NCBI RefSeq assembly: GCF_963678635.1
Contig: NC_087071.1
Coordinates: 43,385,095-43,449,094 of the forward strand
DNA: 64,000 nt
DNA from: Symsagittifera roscoffensis
Taxonomy: Eukaryota > Xenacoelomorpha > Acoela > Convolutidae
Direction: 5' to 3'
Position numbers and translations under genes: made by a program. Position 1 is the first letter of the stretch, and every line of letters starts with the position of its first letter. Positions 23,393 to 32,539 of this stretch are shown here, piece by piece. Below the pieces are notes generated by a model. That model searched no databases. It saw only the letters and a program-made list of their open reading frames with translations, and was not told the DNA's origin.

Positions 23393-25783
23393 TTAAACTG
23401 AATTGTATGCATCTCTATTTGGTATTTCATTGAAAATCAATACTTGACATTCAGGTTGTATAAAACCTGGCAAGGAATCTAATTCTGTAAAATCTAGTTT
23501 TATCGCCTGTGTATAGCTATGGATTTTGGCTTTAACTCCGTTTTTGGTCAAACTGTCGAGGTGCTTCCTGCCATATTTCGAATTACAAAAAATCAAAAAT
23601 TTTTTCTTTGGTTCCCTTGCGCATAATTTAAGAATTTTAAGAATTGTCAAAATAGTTTTACCAGACCCTGCAGCCCCTTTCACTATTTTCAATCCATTCG
23701 ACGAGCATTCTAAAACAGATTGTTGTTGCGGCGTAAGAAACAGTATTTCCAAACCCTTCAAACTACTGAACTTTGTTTCTTTATTGGTACTTAGAATGTC
23801 GGTAAATTGTTTACTCTGTCTGGTCAGCTTTTGTTGGTCAATTTCTGAATCCAATTTAGCAATTGCGTCAGGAAAACTAACTCCTTCTTTATCTTCGGAT
23901 GCTTGTAAGCTTTTGTCTCTGGTCAGTGTAACAGCTGTTGCTGCTAAACCAACCATCACTGGTAGAATTTCTCGGTAAATGGAGTGTTTCAACGCCATAT
24001 CAGATTTGTCGTTTCCAATAATTTCGGTTTGAAACCAATGTGAGATTTTTCCATACTCGGAAAGTAAAACACAATCCAAAATTTTGTAGTCCCTTTTTTC
24101 CCGAAACTTTGCGTCGTCTTCGGCCGTAATTTGATCGTCAGGTAGGACCACTACTTTTTTGATGCTAGTAGAAATGTTTTCGGAAGCAAAACTTTTGGAT
24201 AGCCAAGAAATTATAGCAACATCTCTTCGCAACTGTTTGCCTGCGGTTTCAAGTTTTTTATTTTGGACAGGGTTACTCTCATCAACCTCAGTTTCTGTTT
24301 TTCTGCTTTTCATTTCCTGTTTGCCTGCGGTTTTAAGCTTTTTGTTTTGGACAGGGGTATTCTCATCAACCTCAGTTTCTGCTTTTCTGCTTTTTATTTC
24401 CTGTTTGGCTGCGGTTTTAAGCTTTTTATTTTGGACAGGGGTACTCTCATCAACCTCAGTTTCTGCTTTTCTGCTTTTCATTTCCTGTTTTCCTGCGGTT
24501 TTAAGCTTTTTATTTTGGACAGGGGTACTCTCATCAACCTCAGTTTCTGCTTTTCTGCTTTTCATTTCCTGTTTGCCTGCGGTTTTAAGCTTTTTGTTTT
24601 GGACAGGGGTACTCTCATCAACCTCAGTTTCTGCTTTTCTGCTTTTCATTTCCTGTTTTCCTGCGGTTTTAAGCTTTTTATTTTGGACAGGGTTACTCTC
24701 ATCAACCTCAGTTTCTGTTTTTCTGCTTTTCATTTCCTGTTTGCCTGCGGTTTTAAGCTTTTTGTTTTGGACAGGGGTATTCTCATCAACCTCAGTTTCT
24801 GCTTTTGTGCTTTTCATTTCCTGTTTGCCTGCAGTTTTAAGCTTTTCATTTTGGACACGGGTATTCTCATCAACCTCAGTTTTAGCTTTTGTGCTGTTCA
24901 TTTCCTGTTTGCCTGCAGTTTTAAGATTTTCATTTTGGACAGGGGTATTCTCATCAACCTCAGTTTCTGCTTTTGTGCTTTTCATTTCCTGTTTGCGTGC
25001 AGTTTTAAGCTTTTCATTTTGGACAGGGGTATTCTTATCAACCTCAGTTTCTGCTTTTGTGCTTTTCATTTCCTGTTTGCCTGCAGTTTTAAGCTTTTCA
25101 TTTTGGACAAGGGTATTCTCATCAACCTCACTTTCTGCTTTTGTGCTTTTTATTTCCTGTTTGCCTGCGGTTTTAAGCTTTTTATTTTGGACAGGGGTAC
25201 TCTCATCAACCTCAGTTTCTGCTTTTCTGCTTTTCACTTCCCAAATTATGACACCGTTAGTTGGATCAACAGTTACCACATCTATCTCAATCTCTTTCGG
25301 ATCGCCTGTATCATCAAGCCAATTTTCTTCTTTCAATAATTTTTTCAGTTCTCTCAAAGAATCCTCGCTTTTAAGTTCTGAATGAGCTATCGATTGAACC
25401 AACTTCCATTTTTTTCGATCAATTTTAAAGCCATGGAACACAAACATGGGAGTTTGACTCTCTGTCCCATGTTTTTGTATCCATTTGACCAAGTTATACT
25501 CGTCTATTGAAGATTTCTGACATGTTCTGAAGTTGTCATATTGTTTCTTTGAAATTTTTGTTGAATGCAAAGATTTTGCAGCACCAGAAGAGCTTTCCGG
25601 AGGCTCAGGGGGAATCTTTGAAGGAATAGGGGGTAGTAAATGGAAATTTGGGCCAGAATCGTTGACAAAATCCGAAAAGTATGAGTTCATGTACCAGTCA
25701 CACATAGAATAGAAGTTAGGTTTTTCCAAGTCTGCCACGCCAGGTAATTTGTAATATACACTTGGCAATTGTGCAGCGGCCAT
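23393..25783 (-). CDS. NERD nuclease-SF1 helicase, N-terminal ORF with 12 repeats
   Basis: An intronless frame of 796 codons from the ATG at 25783 (context AAAATGGCC) to a TAA at 23393-23395. Around residues 105-190 lies a NERD-type nuclease domain with EIDVVTVDP followed by WEVKS, the D-x(n)-E-x-K catalytic pattern of this endonuclease fold. Next come twelve near-identical 28-residue repeats (KSRKAETEVDES, then TPVQNKKLKTAGKQEM), highly charged and probably unfolded or helical. The C-terminal part has a Q-motif-like TPQQQSVLECSS and the Walker A site GAAGSGKT (about residues 702-709) of an SF1 (UvrD-like) helicase. Motifs II-VI lie in the next open frame, in the same frame past the stop. NERD-SF1 fusions are common in bacteria and act on DNA; the animal role is not known to me. 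It may be an old acquisition, or a host gene with a recent nonsense change. Confidence 0.75.
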   Translation of the reverse strand: MAAAQLPSVYYKLPGVADLEKPNFYSMCDWYMNSYFSDFVNDSGPNFHLLPPIPSKIPPEPPESSSGAAKSLHSTKISKKQYDNFRTCQKSSIDEYNLVKWIQKHGTESQTPMFVFHGFKIDRKKWKLVQSIAHSELKSEDSLRELKKLLKEENWLDDTGDPKEIEIDVVTVDPTNGVIIWEVKSRKAETEVDESTPVQNKKLKTAGKQEIKSTKAESEVDENTLVQNEKLKTAGKQEMKSTKAETEVDKNTPVQNEKLKTARKQEMKSTKAETEVDENTPVQNENLKTAGKQEMNSTKAKTEVDENTRVQNEKLKTAGKQEMKSTKAETEVDENTPVQNKKLKTAGKQEMKSRKTETEVDESNPVQNKKLKTAGKQEMKSRKAETEVDESTPVQNKKLKTAGKQEMKSRKAETEVDESTPVQNKKLKTAGKQEMKSRKAETEVDESTPVQNKKLKTAAKQEIKSRKAETEVDENTPVQNKKLKTAGKQEMKSRKTETEVDESNPVQNKKLETAGKQLRRDVAIISWLSKSFASENISTSIKKVVVLPDDQITAEDDAKFREKRDYKILDCVLLSEYGKISHWFQTEIIGNDKSDMALKHSIYREILPVMVGLAATAVTLTRDKSLQASEDKEGVSFPDAIAKLDSEIDQQKLTRQSKQFTDILSTNKETKFSSLKGLEILFLTPQQQSVLECSSNGLKIVKGAAGSGKTILTILKILKLCAREPKKKFLIFCNSKYGRKHLDSLTKNGVKAKIHSYTQAIKLDFTELDSLPGFIQPECQVLIFNEIPNRDAYNSV
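24230..25234 (-). repeat. 84-bp minisatellite inside the helicase gene, 12 copies
   Basis: Twelve head-to-tail 84-bp units within the coding frame. The period is exactly 28 codons, so expansion or contraction keeps frame. Units fall into an ENT/NEK-type group and an EST/NKK-type group; the central units are almost identical, as expected of recent unequal exchange. The complementary strand is also open through the array, purely because of the repeat. Confidence 0.9.
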
Positions 25784-25979
25784 TTTATAAGCCAAAATTT
25801 CAAATCTGAAGGTAAACGTAATTTTTCAAGACGGTTGGAAATGCTCAATGATTCAGTTTTTACAATATCACTTGTCAAACATGTATAAGCATTAAAAGGT
25901 TTGCGATCATTAGATGTATTTGATTTTAAGTTGGTAAAAAAAGAAGTGGTAACAACAAAAATTATCACGGTTAAAATTC

Positions 25980-26395
25980 ACGCCACGTGTCTTATTGGTA
26001 AGATAACATCAGACTGTTTATATTTGTACAATATTTTTGTGACTTTAGACCATAAAATGAAAAAAAAACTACAGCTGAGTCAAAAACAACGTAGCAAACA
26101 TACCAAACAGATATTTTAAGCCTGCTTTAACGTCTTGTGATATGTGTCGTATTGGTATGATAACGTAATGCTGTTCATATTTGTAGAGTATTTTTGCGAC
26201 TTTATATGAAAAAAACTTCAGCTACGATAAAAAAATACATAGCAAATTTATATTTTGAATGTCTGCTAAAATGTCTTCTGATACTGTCTTTTTGGTTTAT
26301 AGATTATTTTTGCTACTTTATATCATAAAATGAAAAAACTTCAGCTGAGATAAAACATCGCAAGCACATGTTTTAGGCTTCGTTACGGTGCCAAG
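25980..26395. repeat. About three degenerate tandem repeats of 130-160 bp
   Basis: Each unit contains GTNTTATTGGTA or a similar word, then ATATTTTTGNGACTTTA, AAATGAAAAAA, CTTCAGCT and ATAGCAAA in the same order, starting near 25988, 26145 and 26285. Diverged and non-coding. Confidence 0.5.
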
Positions 26396-26827
26396 AGTTT
26401 ATTGAATCTCAACGTGCGTGTGTGTGCCAGTAGGATATGACGACATTTTTTAAAAATAGATAAACACAATCACTGGGGCCGCTGACCAAACTCAGTGACA
26501 AAAATCTTCTCATGAGATTTATAAACGTGGTCCTATTTGTTTTTTGGATATGAACACAGGCGGTTCGACTCAACATTTAAATGGAGAAACCATCTTTCGG
26601 TTGGTCACTTTTTATTTTAAAGGGCTACTCAAACAGTTCTATACAATTTGCCCATGAAAAATAATATTACTCCAATTATTTTACATCAGAATTGTGTGAG
26701 CAGCTTTCTTAAGAGTTAATACAAAATTAAAAAAAAAATTCTGCAAATTCGTTTCTGTACTCAATCTAGCTTGTTTGTTTGTTGTTCGTATAAACGTAGC
26801 CTAGTTGCTTCAATTTTTCCAAATATT

Positions 26828-27287
26828 TTTTGATATTCGATTCAAAATCTTTCATACACAGCAAACCTTTTTTGGCACCATCTCTAAAAATCTGGAAGTT
26901 TTTATCATAAAGCTGCTTTTCTAAGTTTGACGTACCGAATAAAATCTTTATTCAGTTTTCTAGAAACCTGATCTGGTATCTGGATTTTTTTCAGTCCGCG
27001 GTTACTCTGTTTTGACGCAAACTAAAATGTTGGATGATATTTTAAGATTTTTAAACTTTTAACAGTTTAGTTTGCATTAAAACAGAGTAACCGCGGACTG
27101 AAAAAAAAATCCAGATACCAGATCAGGAAGACGTTTACAATCTCTTAGATTTATAGAAAACTGAATAAGGAGTTTATTCGTTACGTCAAACTTAAAAAAG
27201 CAGCTTTATGATAAAACTTCCAGAATTTTAGAGATGGTACCAAAAATGGTTTGCTGTGTATGAAAGAAACTGAATCGGATATCAAAA
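26828..27287. mobile_element. Foldback element, arms of about 200 bp
   Basis: The left arm (about 26828-27024) is the reverse complement of the right arm (about 27066-27287), with a 41-bp spacer and a few indels. CAGTCCGCGGTTACTCTGTT near the centre and TCTTTCATACACAGCAAACC near the left edge match perfectly or nearly so across arms. No coding capacity. The right arm directly abuts family X copy 2, whose 5' part is missing, so the two are probably connected in history. Confidence 0.75.
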
Positions 27288-28093
27288 ACGCTAACGATGG
27301 TAACGCTAAAACCCGACTAACAGAGAATTTTTTCATCAAATTAATTTATGTATTTACCATCAACTGCATGAATAAAAAATATGACCACATTATATCCACA
27401 GCACTTCGCGACACGAAAACTTACGACTCTTACTTCAGAAAAATTAACCACTTTTCATTAACCTTCAATTTCCTAACACCTAAAGAACATGACTTACAAT
27501 GTTCACATCAAATTATGATACGCACAAAACAAACTCACATATACACTTACTACAAATTTATACAACACCACTACACAACTAATACACCATCAAAGCAACC
27601 ACACCATCGATTTCAATTTAATAACCCCAAATAAACTTCACCATTCTTCTTAAGTTTTACAGATTGTATCAAAGACACTAACTTACAAGGATTCATTCGA
27701 AATCCTATCCGACAAATGTATATATTCTGCCCACTAACCCGAAGTTTTAACGTTGATGAATCCTGTCCACTAATTGTCTCTCACGAATATATACAGCCCG
27801 TTGAAATCTCAGTCCTAGAATACACTCATAGCATCAAATATAATCATAAGCTTTCTAACCTAATTCAGAACACACCGCACAAATCCTCACCAAGCAGTGA
27901 AGGTTACAAGATCACCCAAGCACATGAATTGTTGCTCTGGCCACTACTGGAAACTAAACATATCAGCCGCTTACTTGCTAAACTCCTAACAACATCAAAC
28001 GTCATTCACGATATTTTCCCAATTGGATTTTTTGCTGATGATCAATTAAGTATCCACATGTATTTTACACTAAAAAATTCAAAAAACAACTAA
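27285..28093 (+). pseudogene. Unknown family X protein, copy 2
   Basis: One frame is open from inside the foldback arm to 28093 apart from a single TAA at 27632-27634, where copy 1 has a Tyr codon (TAC). It is better preserved than copy 1. Conserved segments include KINHFSLTF, YTYYKFIQHHYT, IFCPLTR with FNVDES, and LLAKLLTTSNVIHDI near the C-terminus. No transmembrane segment, signal peptide or recognised catalytic motif. The N-terminus is lost with the 5' truncation. The function is unknown. Confidence 0.65.
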
Positions 28094-28199
28094 ACATTCT
28101 TCATAAATGTTTCACTTTCTTTTTAGATCTGATCACACCATCATCTAAAACAGACAAAAAAAATGAAATTTTTTTCTTAAAACATCTAAATTCGTTTTA

Positions 28200-28345
28200 A
28201 CAAATCGCAGTAAATTTTAAAAAGCAGTTGAAATTCCCACAAATAGCAAAAAAAACCCCAATGCAATATTTTTTTTTAAAAGCAGTAAATTTATAAATTA
28301 AAATTTCCCATCAGCAGTAAAATTTAAACTTCAACGTAGTAAACT
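28200..28345. repeat. GCAGTAA motif cluster, family X copy 2
   Basis: GCAGT occurs near 28207, 28222, 28283 and 28314, with a GTAGTAAA variant near 28337, in the same place as the cluster of copy 1 but with different spacing. Confidence 0.45.
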
Positions 28346-28890
28346 AATAAAAATTTGCAGATAATTTCAAACAAATACTAACCTTTTTACAAGACGCTTC
28401 TTTTATAAGATTTGAATCATTCACTCGCCCATGAACTCTTTCCACAATCGCACAGCTCGCCCACGAAGAATTGTTTAAGTAATTAATTCTAAGTTTTAGC
28501 TTCCACTGATAACATCTCTAACAATCTTTCACGCGTTTCAAACTTTCCTTCAACCCGGTTGTAAGGAATTATATAATAAAATACAAGAGCCAACACCGTG
28601 TACTAACGTCACAAAAGCACAAATTAATAGCATGACCCAGAAAGAAAAGTCCGCGCTACACAAACTAAATTGAAACCAGATTAAAACTGGATAAATTATT
28701 CTTTTAAAGACCACTTTCAGTCTCACCACAATCGAAAAAAAAAATTCAAAAGACAAAAACAAACCAAAAAATTCGATTTTTGAAGAAAGGACACAACCAG
28801 AACAAAAAAAACAATCAATAAAAACGAAACAAAAGGTTGAACACAAAAAGAGGTTCTGCACAAAGAGACCTTGAGATTATACATCATTTT

Positions 28891-28960
28891 TGGCCTCACC
28901 AACCAGAGGAACGTCCTGAGCATGCTCTATAGCCTGCCTAACCCACCGCGCTACATCACG
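28891..28960 (-). other. tRNA-like / pol III-like segment in family X, copy 2
   Basis: On the minus strand, GATGTAGCGCGGTGGGTTAG is a good box A-like match of the kind seen at the start of tRNA-derived SINEs. A GGTTGGTGAGGCC stretch about 50 nt on is a poor box B. It corresponds to 3210-3282. Confidence 0.3.
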
Positions 28961-29957
28961 CTTTGTGACCCACACTCTATTTTTGCTGAGATTTGCTCTA
29001 GTGTGAGCGACTCTTTAAAAATAGCCAAACTAATATAAAAAAGCTTTTGCGATAACTATTAATAACAAATCAAATTAAAACGAAAATTAACAAAAAAAAT
29101 TATATATGTAAAAGATGAATGCAGTATGTAAAGATTTCGTAAAGCCCAAACGACGAGCAGCAAAGGAGACGACAACCCAATCATATTCCAACTTCGGAAT
29201 GGAAAGTCTATTTGAATTGCTGTCTAAAGTCACTATCTCAAAGGATTTTAAGTATGGACACAAGATCGCAGCAAAGGAAAGCCATTGAACAGACCAATGG
29301 CCATCTCGATGTTGACTGCACGTACAGATCCTAGTCACTTGGCACTTCACACGAAAAAGTTACACTTCACCCTGCACGCAGTTTCGCTCCAAAAAATTAA
29401 CGAAATCAATATATCATTGCATCAATCAGAATTCTTGACAAAATCACACAAGACTATCACGATCAACAAGACCCATCTACAAATACGAACCAAAAACAGC
29501 CACACTTATTTTCCCCCAAGAAGCCAATGCTCGCAAATTCCAAAAGAACCTACATCACCCGTCCTTCACAAAAAAAAACTAAAAAATCTCTAAACCCGGG
29601 ATGAGTGGAACCAGTTCTAAACTAGAATTTATAATTGGTTATAAGTATAGTTCTCTATTTCTTTAAATTATTATCAAATAACCAATCATATTCCATTATT
29701 AACATTTACACTTATTTGTAAGTGCTGAAACTACTTGTAGTTTCAGCACCAGGGCAATTTGAATAAACTTATGAAACAGTTGTTCTCCTTTACACTAGAT
29801 CTTTTGAGACTAGGAGATATAAGAGAAAGATTAAGATCGGTATTAGACTAAAATGTTGCACGAATCTATCCGGCCGAAAATAAGATAGCTTTACGAGCAG
29901 ACGGTGTACCTTATCTGAAATTACTCTATGAGTACAGTCAACCGTACATAACTCAAT

Positions 29958-30644
29958 ATGCCCGAAGGCCTAGTTTACACCAAACAAGATTTACAGCAAG
30001 CTCATGTGACCCCACGCTGTTTTTTTTTGGTCATGAAACCATATCAGGGTTGCAATGGAAAGAATTTTACTCAATCAAACAACGTGAACAGAAAAAATTG
30101 GTTGAATTTTTAGGGGGGATAATTTAGTGAGAGTTTTGTAGAATTGTTGTTTTTCCCCTCATTCATTTCAACTAACATGTCAAAAAACATTGAGAGTAAA
30201 TTGAAATTGAACCAAAAAACGTTAAATTTTGATGCACATTTCAGTATCTAGAATAAAAAAAATTACAAAAGGATATTATTATGGTTTCATTGTTGATAGC
30301 ATAATCAAACACATCGAAAATTAATCAAAAATTTAGTGATTTCTCAAGATTTTTACAAAATCTTTCCAAAGACCAAAATCACTTTTCAGAAGGCCACGAA
30401 AACTTTTCTTTTTTCTTGGATTGCAAAATTGGAAGGCCGATCTGTCTCGCAGAAATTGCTACCAGACCAACCAGATGAAACAATCCAGAAGATTTGTCTA
30501 GACTAGGTGTTAATTAGCCGACTTGCCAAAAAATGAAAGTTGGATCAAATTTAAGCTGGATTGATTTTTAAATAACCTATATGACTGAGTGATTTCACTG
30601 TTATCCAACATCATGATGAATTACATGGGCACAATAGGATGAGT
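29958..30644. other. No gene recognised
   Basis: AT-rich DNA between family X copy 2 and the next short element. No open frame, RNA gene or repeat could be supported. Confidence 0.4.
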
Positions 30645-30846
30645 AATTACGAGGTCGAACTGTGCATTTTGAGAATTGTAGGCGGATTCCACAAGAAGGA
30701 CGCTCCTTTTGTTCTTCTTTTGTTCTTTATTTTCCTTTGATCGTTCCGACAAAGTTTTAACATGTTCACAGACTTGTCTCTGGAATCCAGGAACAAACAG
30801 AGACAAAACTGTGCGCCTATCTAGTCCACAGTTTGGTCTGGTAATG
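30645..30846. mobile_element. CATTACGAGG-family TIR element
   Basis: The left end AATTACGAGGTCGAACTGTGC is inverted at the right end as CCACAGTTTGGTCTGGTAAT. The orientation of the internal CAGAGACA block is reversed relative to 7931-8130. Non-coding, about 200 bp. Confidence 0.65.
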
Positions 30847-32539
30847 GTTTTGAGTTATTTGAAACAACCTCTAACAACAGAGTTGAACTCCGTACATCAA
30901 AAATGCTAGTCCAACAATTGCATACAATTGTTTTTAGTCATACAATACTTACTCTAAGGAGTTTAAATAAATGTATAACACATTTAATAAAAATTCCAAA
31001 AGAACTCAGAAAACAATCAAAGTTTCCAAAAATCTTGTTTTTTGTTGAAAAATTACTTTTGTAATCCAAAAAACTGCGTGTAAAATTTTTTTTTGTTTTC
31101 TAGAAAAAAGTCCAATTGCTCAAACATTTTTTAAAACTCCCGTTTGTTTTTGGATTTTTCCGGAAGAAGTGTTAACGTGAACACTCGTTTTTGATTGGTC
31201 AGAAGTTTGCTGGGTAAAATCACGCAAATATTACAATCACGAGAAAAACAACAGTACACTAGACATCTATTTTTAGACGATAAAGAAGCTGTTCAAATAC
31301 CTTCATCATTTGAAAAGCTTAGAGACAGAGAGTTGTCATGCATTTTCTAACGAATGGTATTGATAAAAAACGTACGAGAATTGCTTAGCTATTTGTTTAG
31401 CAAGCAGGGAATGTAATCGTATAATCATTTTGGTAAAAAAGATTTCTAAATATTTTTTGAAGCAAGGCAATCAGAACATCCAAAAAATTATAAAAAACTA
31501 AGTTTTTTGCCATCAATATCCAAGTTTCATGAGTTAAAAGCGAGTGTAACAATGTTTGTTTATAATAGTCATGGGTAGCAATTTTTGAGGAACTGTTCGT
31601 TTTGATTGTCCCAAGTACCAATTATTTTTAAATAATTATTTTTAAATTGTCACCGAAAATATTTTTTTGTGGCCTCATGTTTCCGTATCCGCATCCAAGT
31701 TTAGCCGTAAGTAATCGATTATAACGGATTATTAAGATGACTTTTTGACAATTATAAATGATTATAGTTACCAAAGTTAGATGTTTAAAGGATTTATGTT
31801 TGATCATAATCGTGATATTTTTCAAGAGGTTATTATCTATTATAGTCGATTATAATTGAATACTGTTCTTACATAAAAACTCCTAAAATCAATTATTTAT
31901 CTGAACACAAAGTTTTACCAACAAACAAAAGTTTCATAGAGATCTTTTCACACTAGTGGAAAGATTCCCGCGGTAGATGAAAAATAAACCTTCGGAATCA
32001 ATCATGAAACTAAATCAATTTGTGGATGTTTTGGTGAAAAAAAAGCTTCAAATATGATTACAAAAAAAACAACTCTAATGAGTAAGAAATTTAAAAAACA
32101 CCTTTTGAATTCGAATTGATTGGAACCTTGAAAAACTTTTTTCTCATTTTTCATAGGAACTAACGTATACCAAAAGCATAAAATAAAAGCCATTTAGATG
32201 CAATTTCGAAGAGAAAATGGTCAAACAAAAGGTTTTATAATCACTTATAATCGATTTTGATGGAATTTTGTGCAAAGTAATGAAGCAGAAATTTGAATTA
32301 AAAAATGATTTGTTATCAAGTATAATTTATTATAATTGTATCGAAAATTAGACGAGTAAATAATCGATTATAATTGATAATACGGTTTTATATTTAAATG
32401 TAATTTGAGCTTAAAAAAGAGTTTATAATCAAATATTAATTGATTAAAATTTACTGTTTCTCAATTTTAGTAGAACTGGTAAAATAAGGACCTAGTAGGT
32501 ACGTAATGTATTCGATTATTAACGGTTGAAACTGGATGC
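30847..32539. other. AT-rich DNA with TAATCGATTATAA motifs
   Basis: No gene recognised. From about 31700 to 32520 the palindromic word TAATCGATTATAA and variants recur many times, as in the arms of the TIR element around the retrotransposon. No GTGCGGG terminus was found here. Confidence 0.45.

Larger units (their letters stand above)
27285..29957 (+). mobile_element. Family X repeat, copy 2 (5' truncated)
   Basis: Collinear with 1629-4336 through the coding remnant, the GCAGTAA spacer, the tRNA-like segment and the tail ending CATAACTCAAT. The left edge coincides with the foldback element. The similarity is strong enough to align by eye, with many substitutions and short indels. Confidence 0.75.

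Noticed and set aside
23393-23412. A 20-nt GT-AG intron that would remove the helicase stop
   Set aside because: Far shorter than any intron seen here (70 bp or more) and its removal would shift the frame of the clean downstream ORF.
24159-25385. Long open frames on the plus strand opposite the helicase repeats (Leu/Phe/Ser-rich, looking like a membrane protein)
   Set aside because: They exist only because the 84-bp coding repeat has no stops in the antisense frames; they have no start context or domain, and the minus strand has clear nuclease and helicase motifs on both sides.
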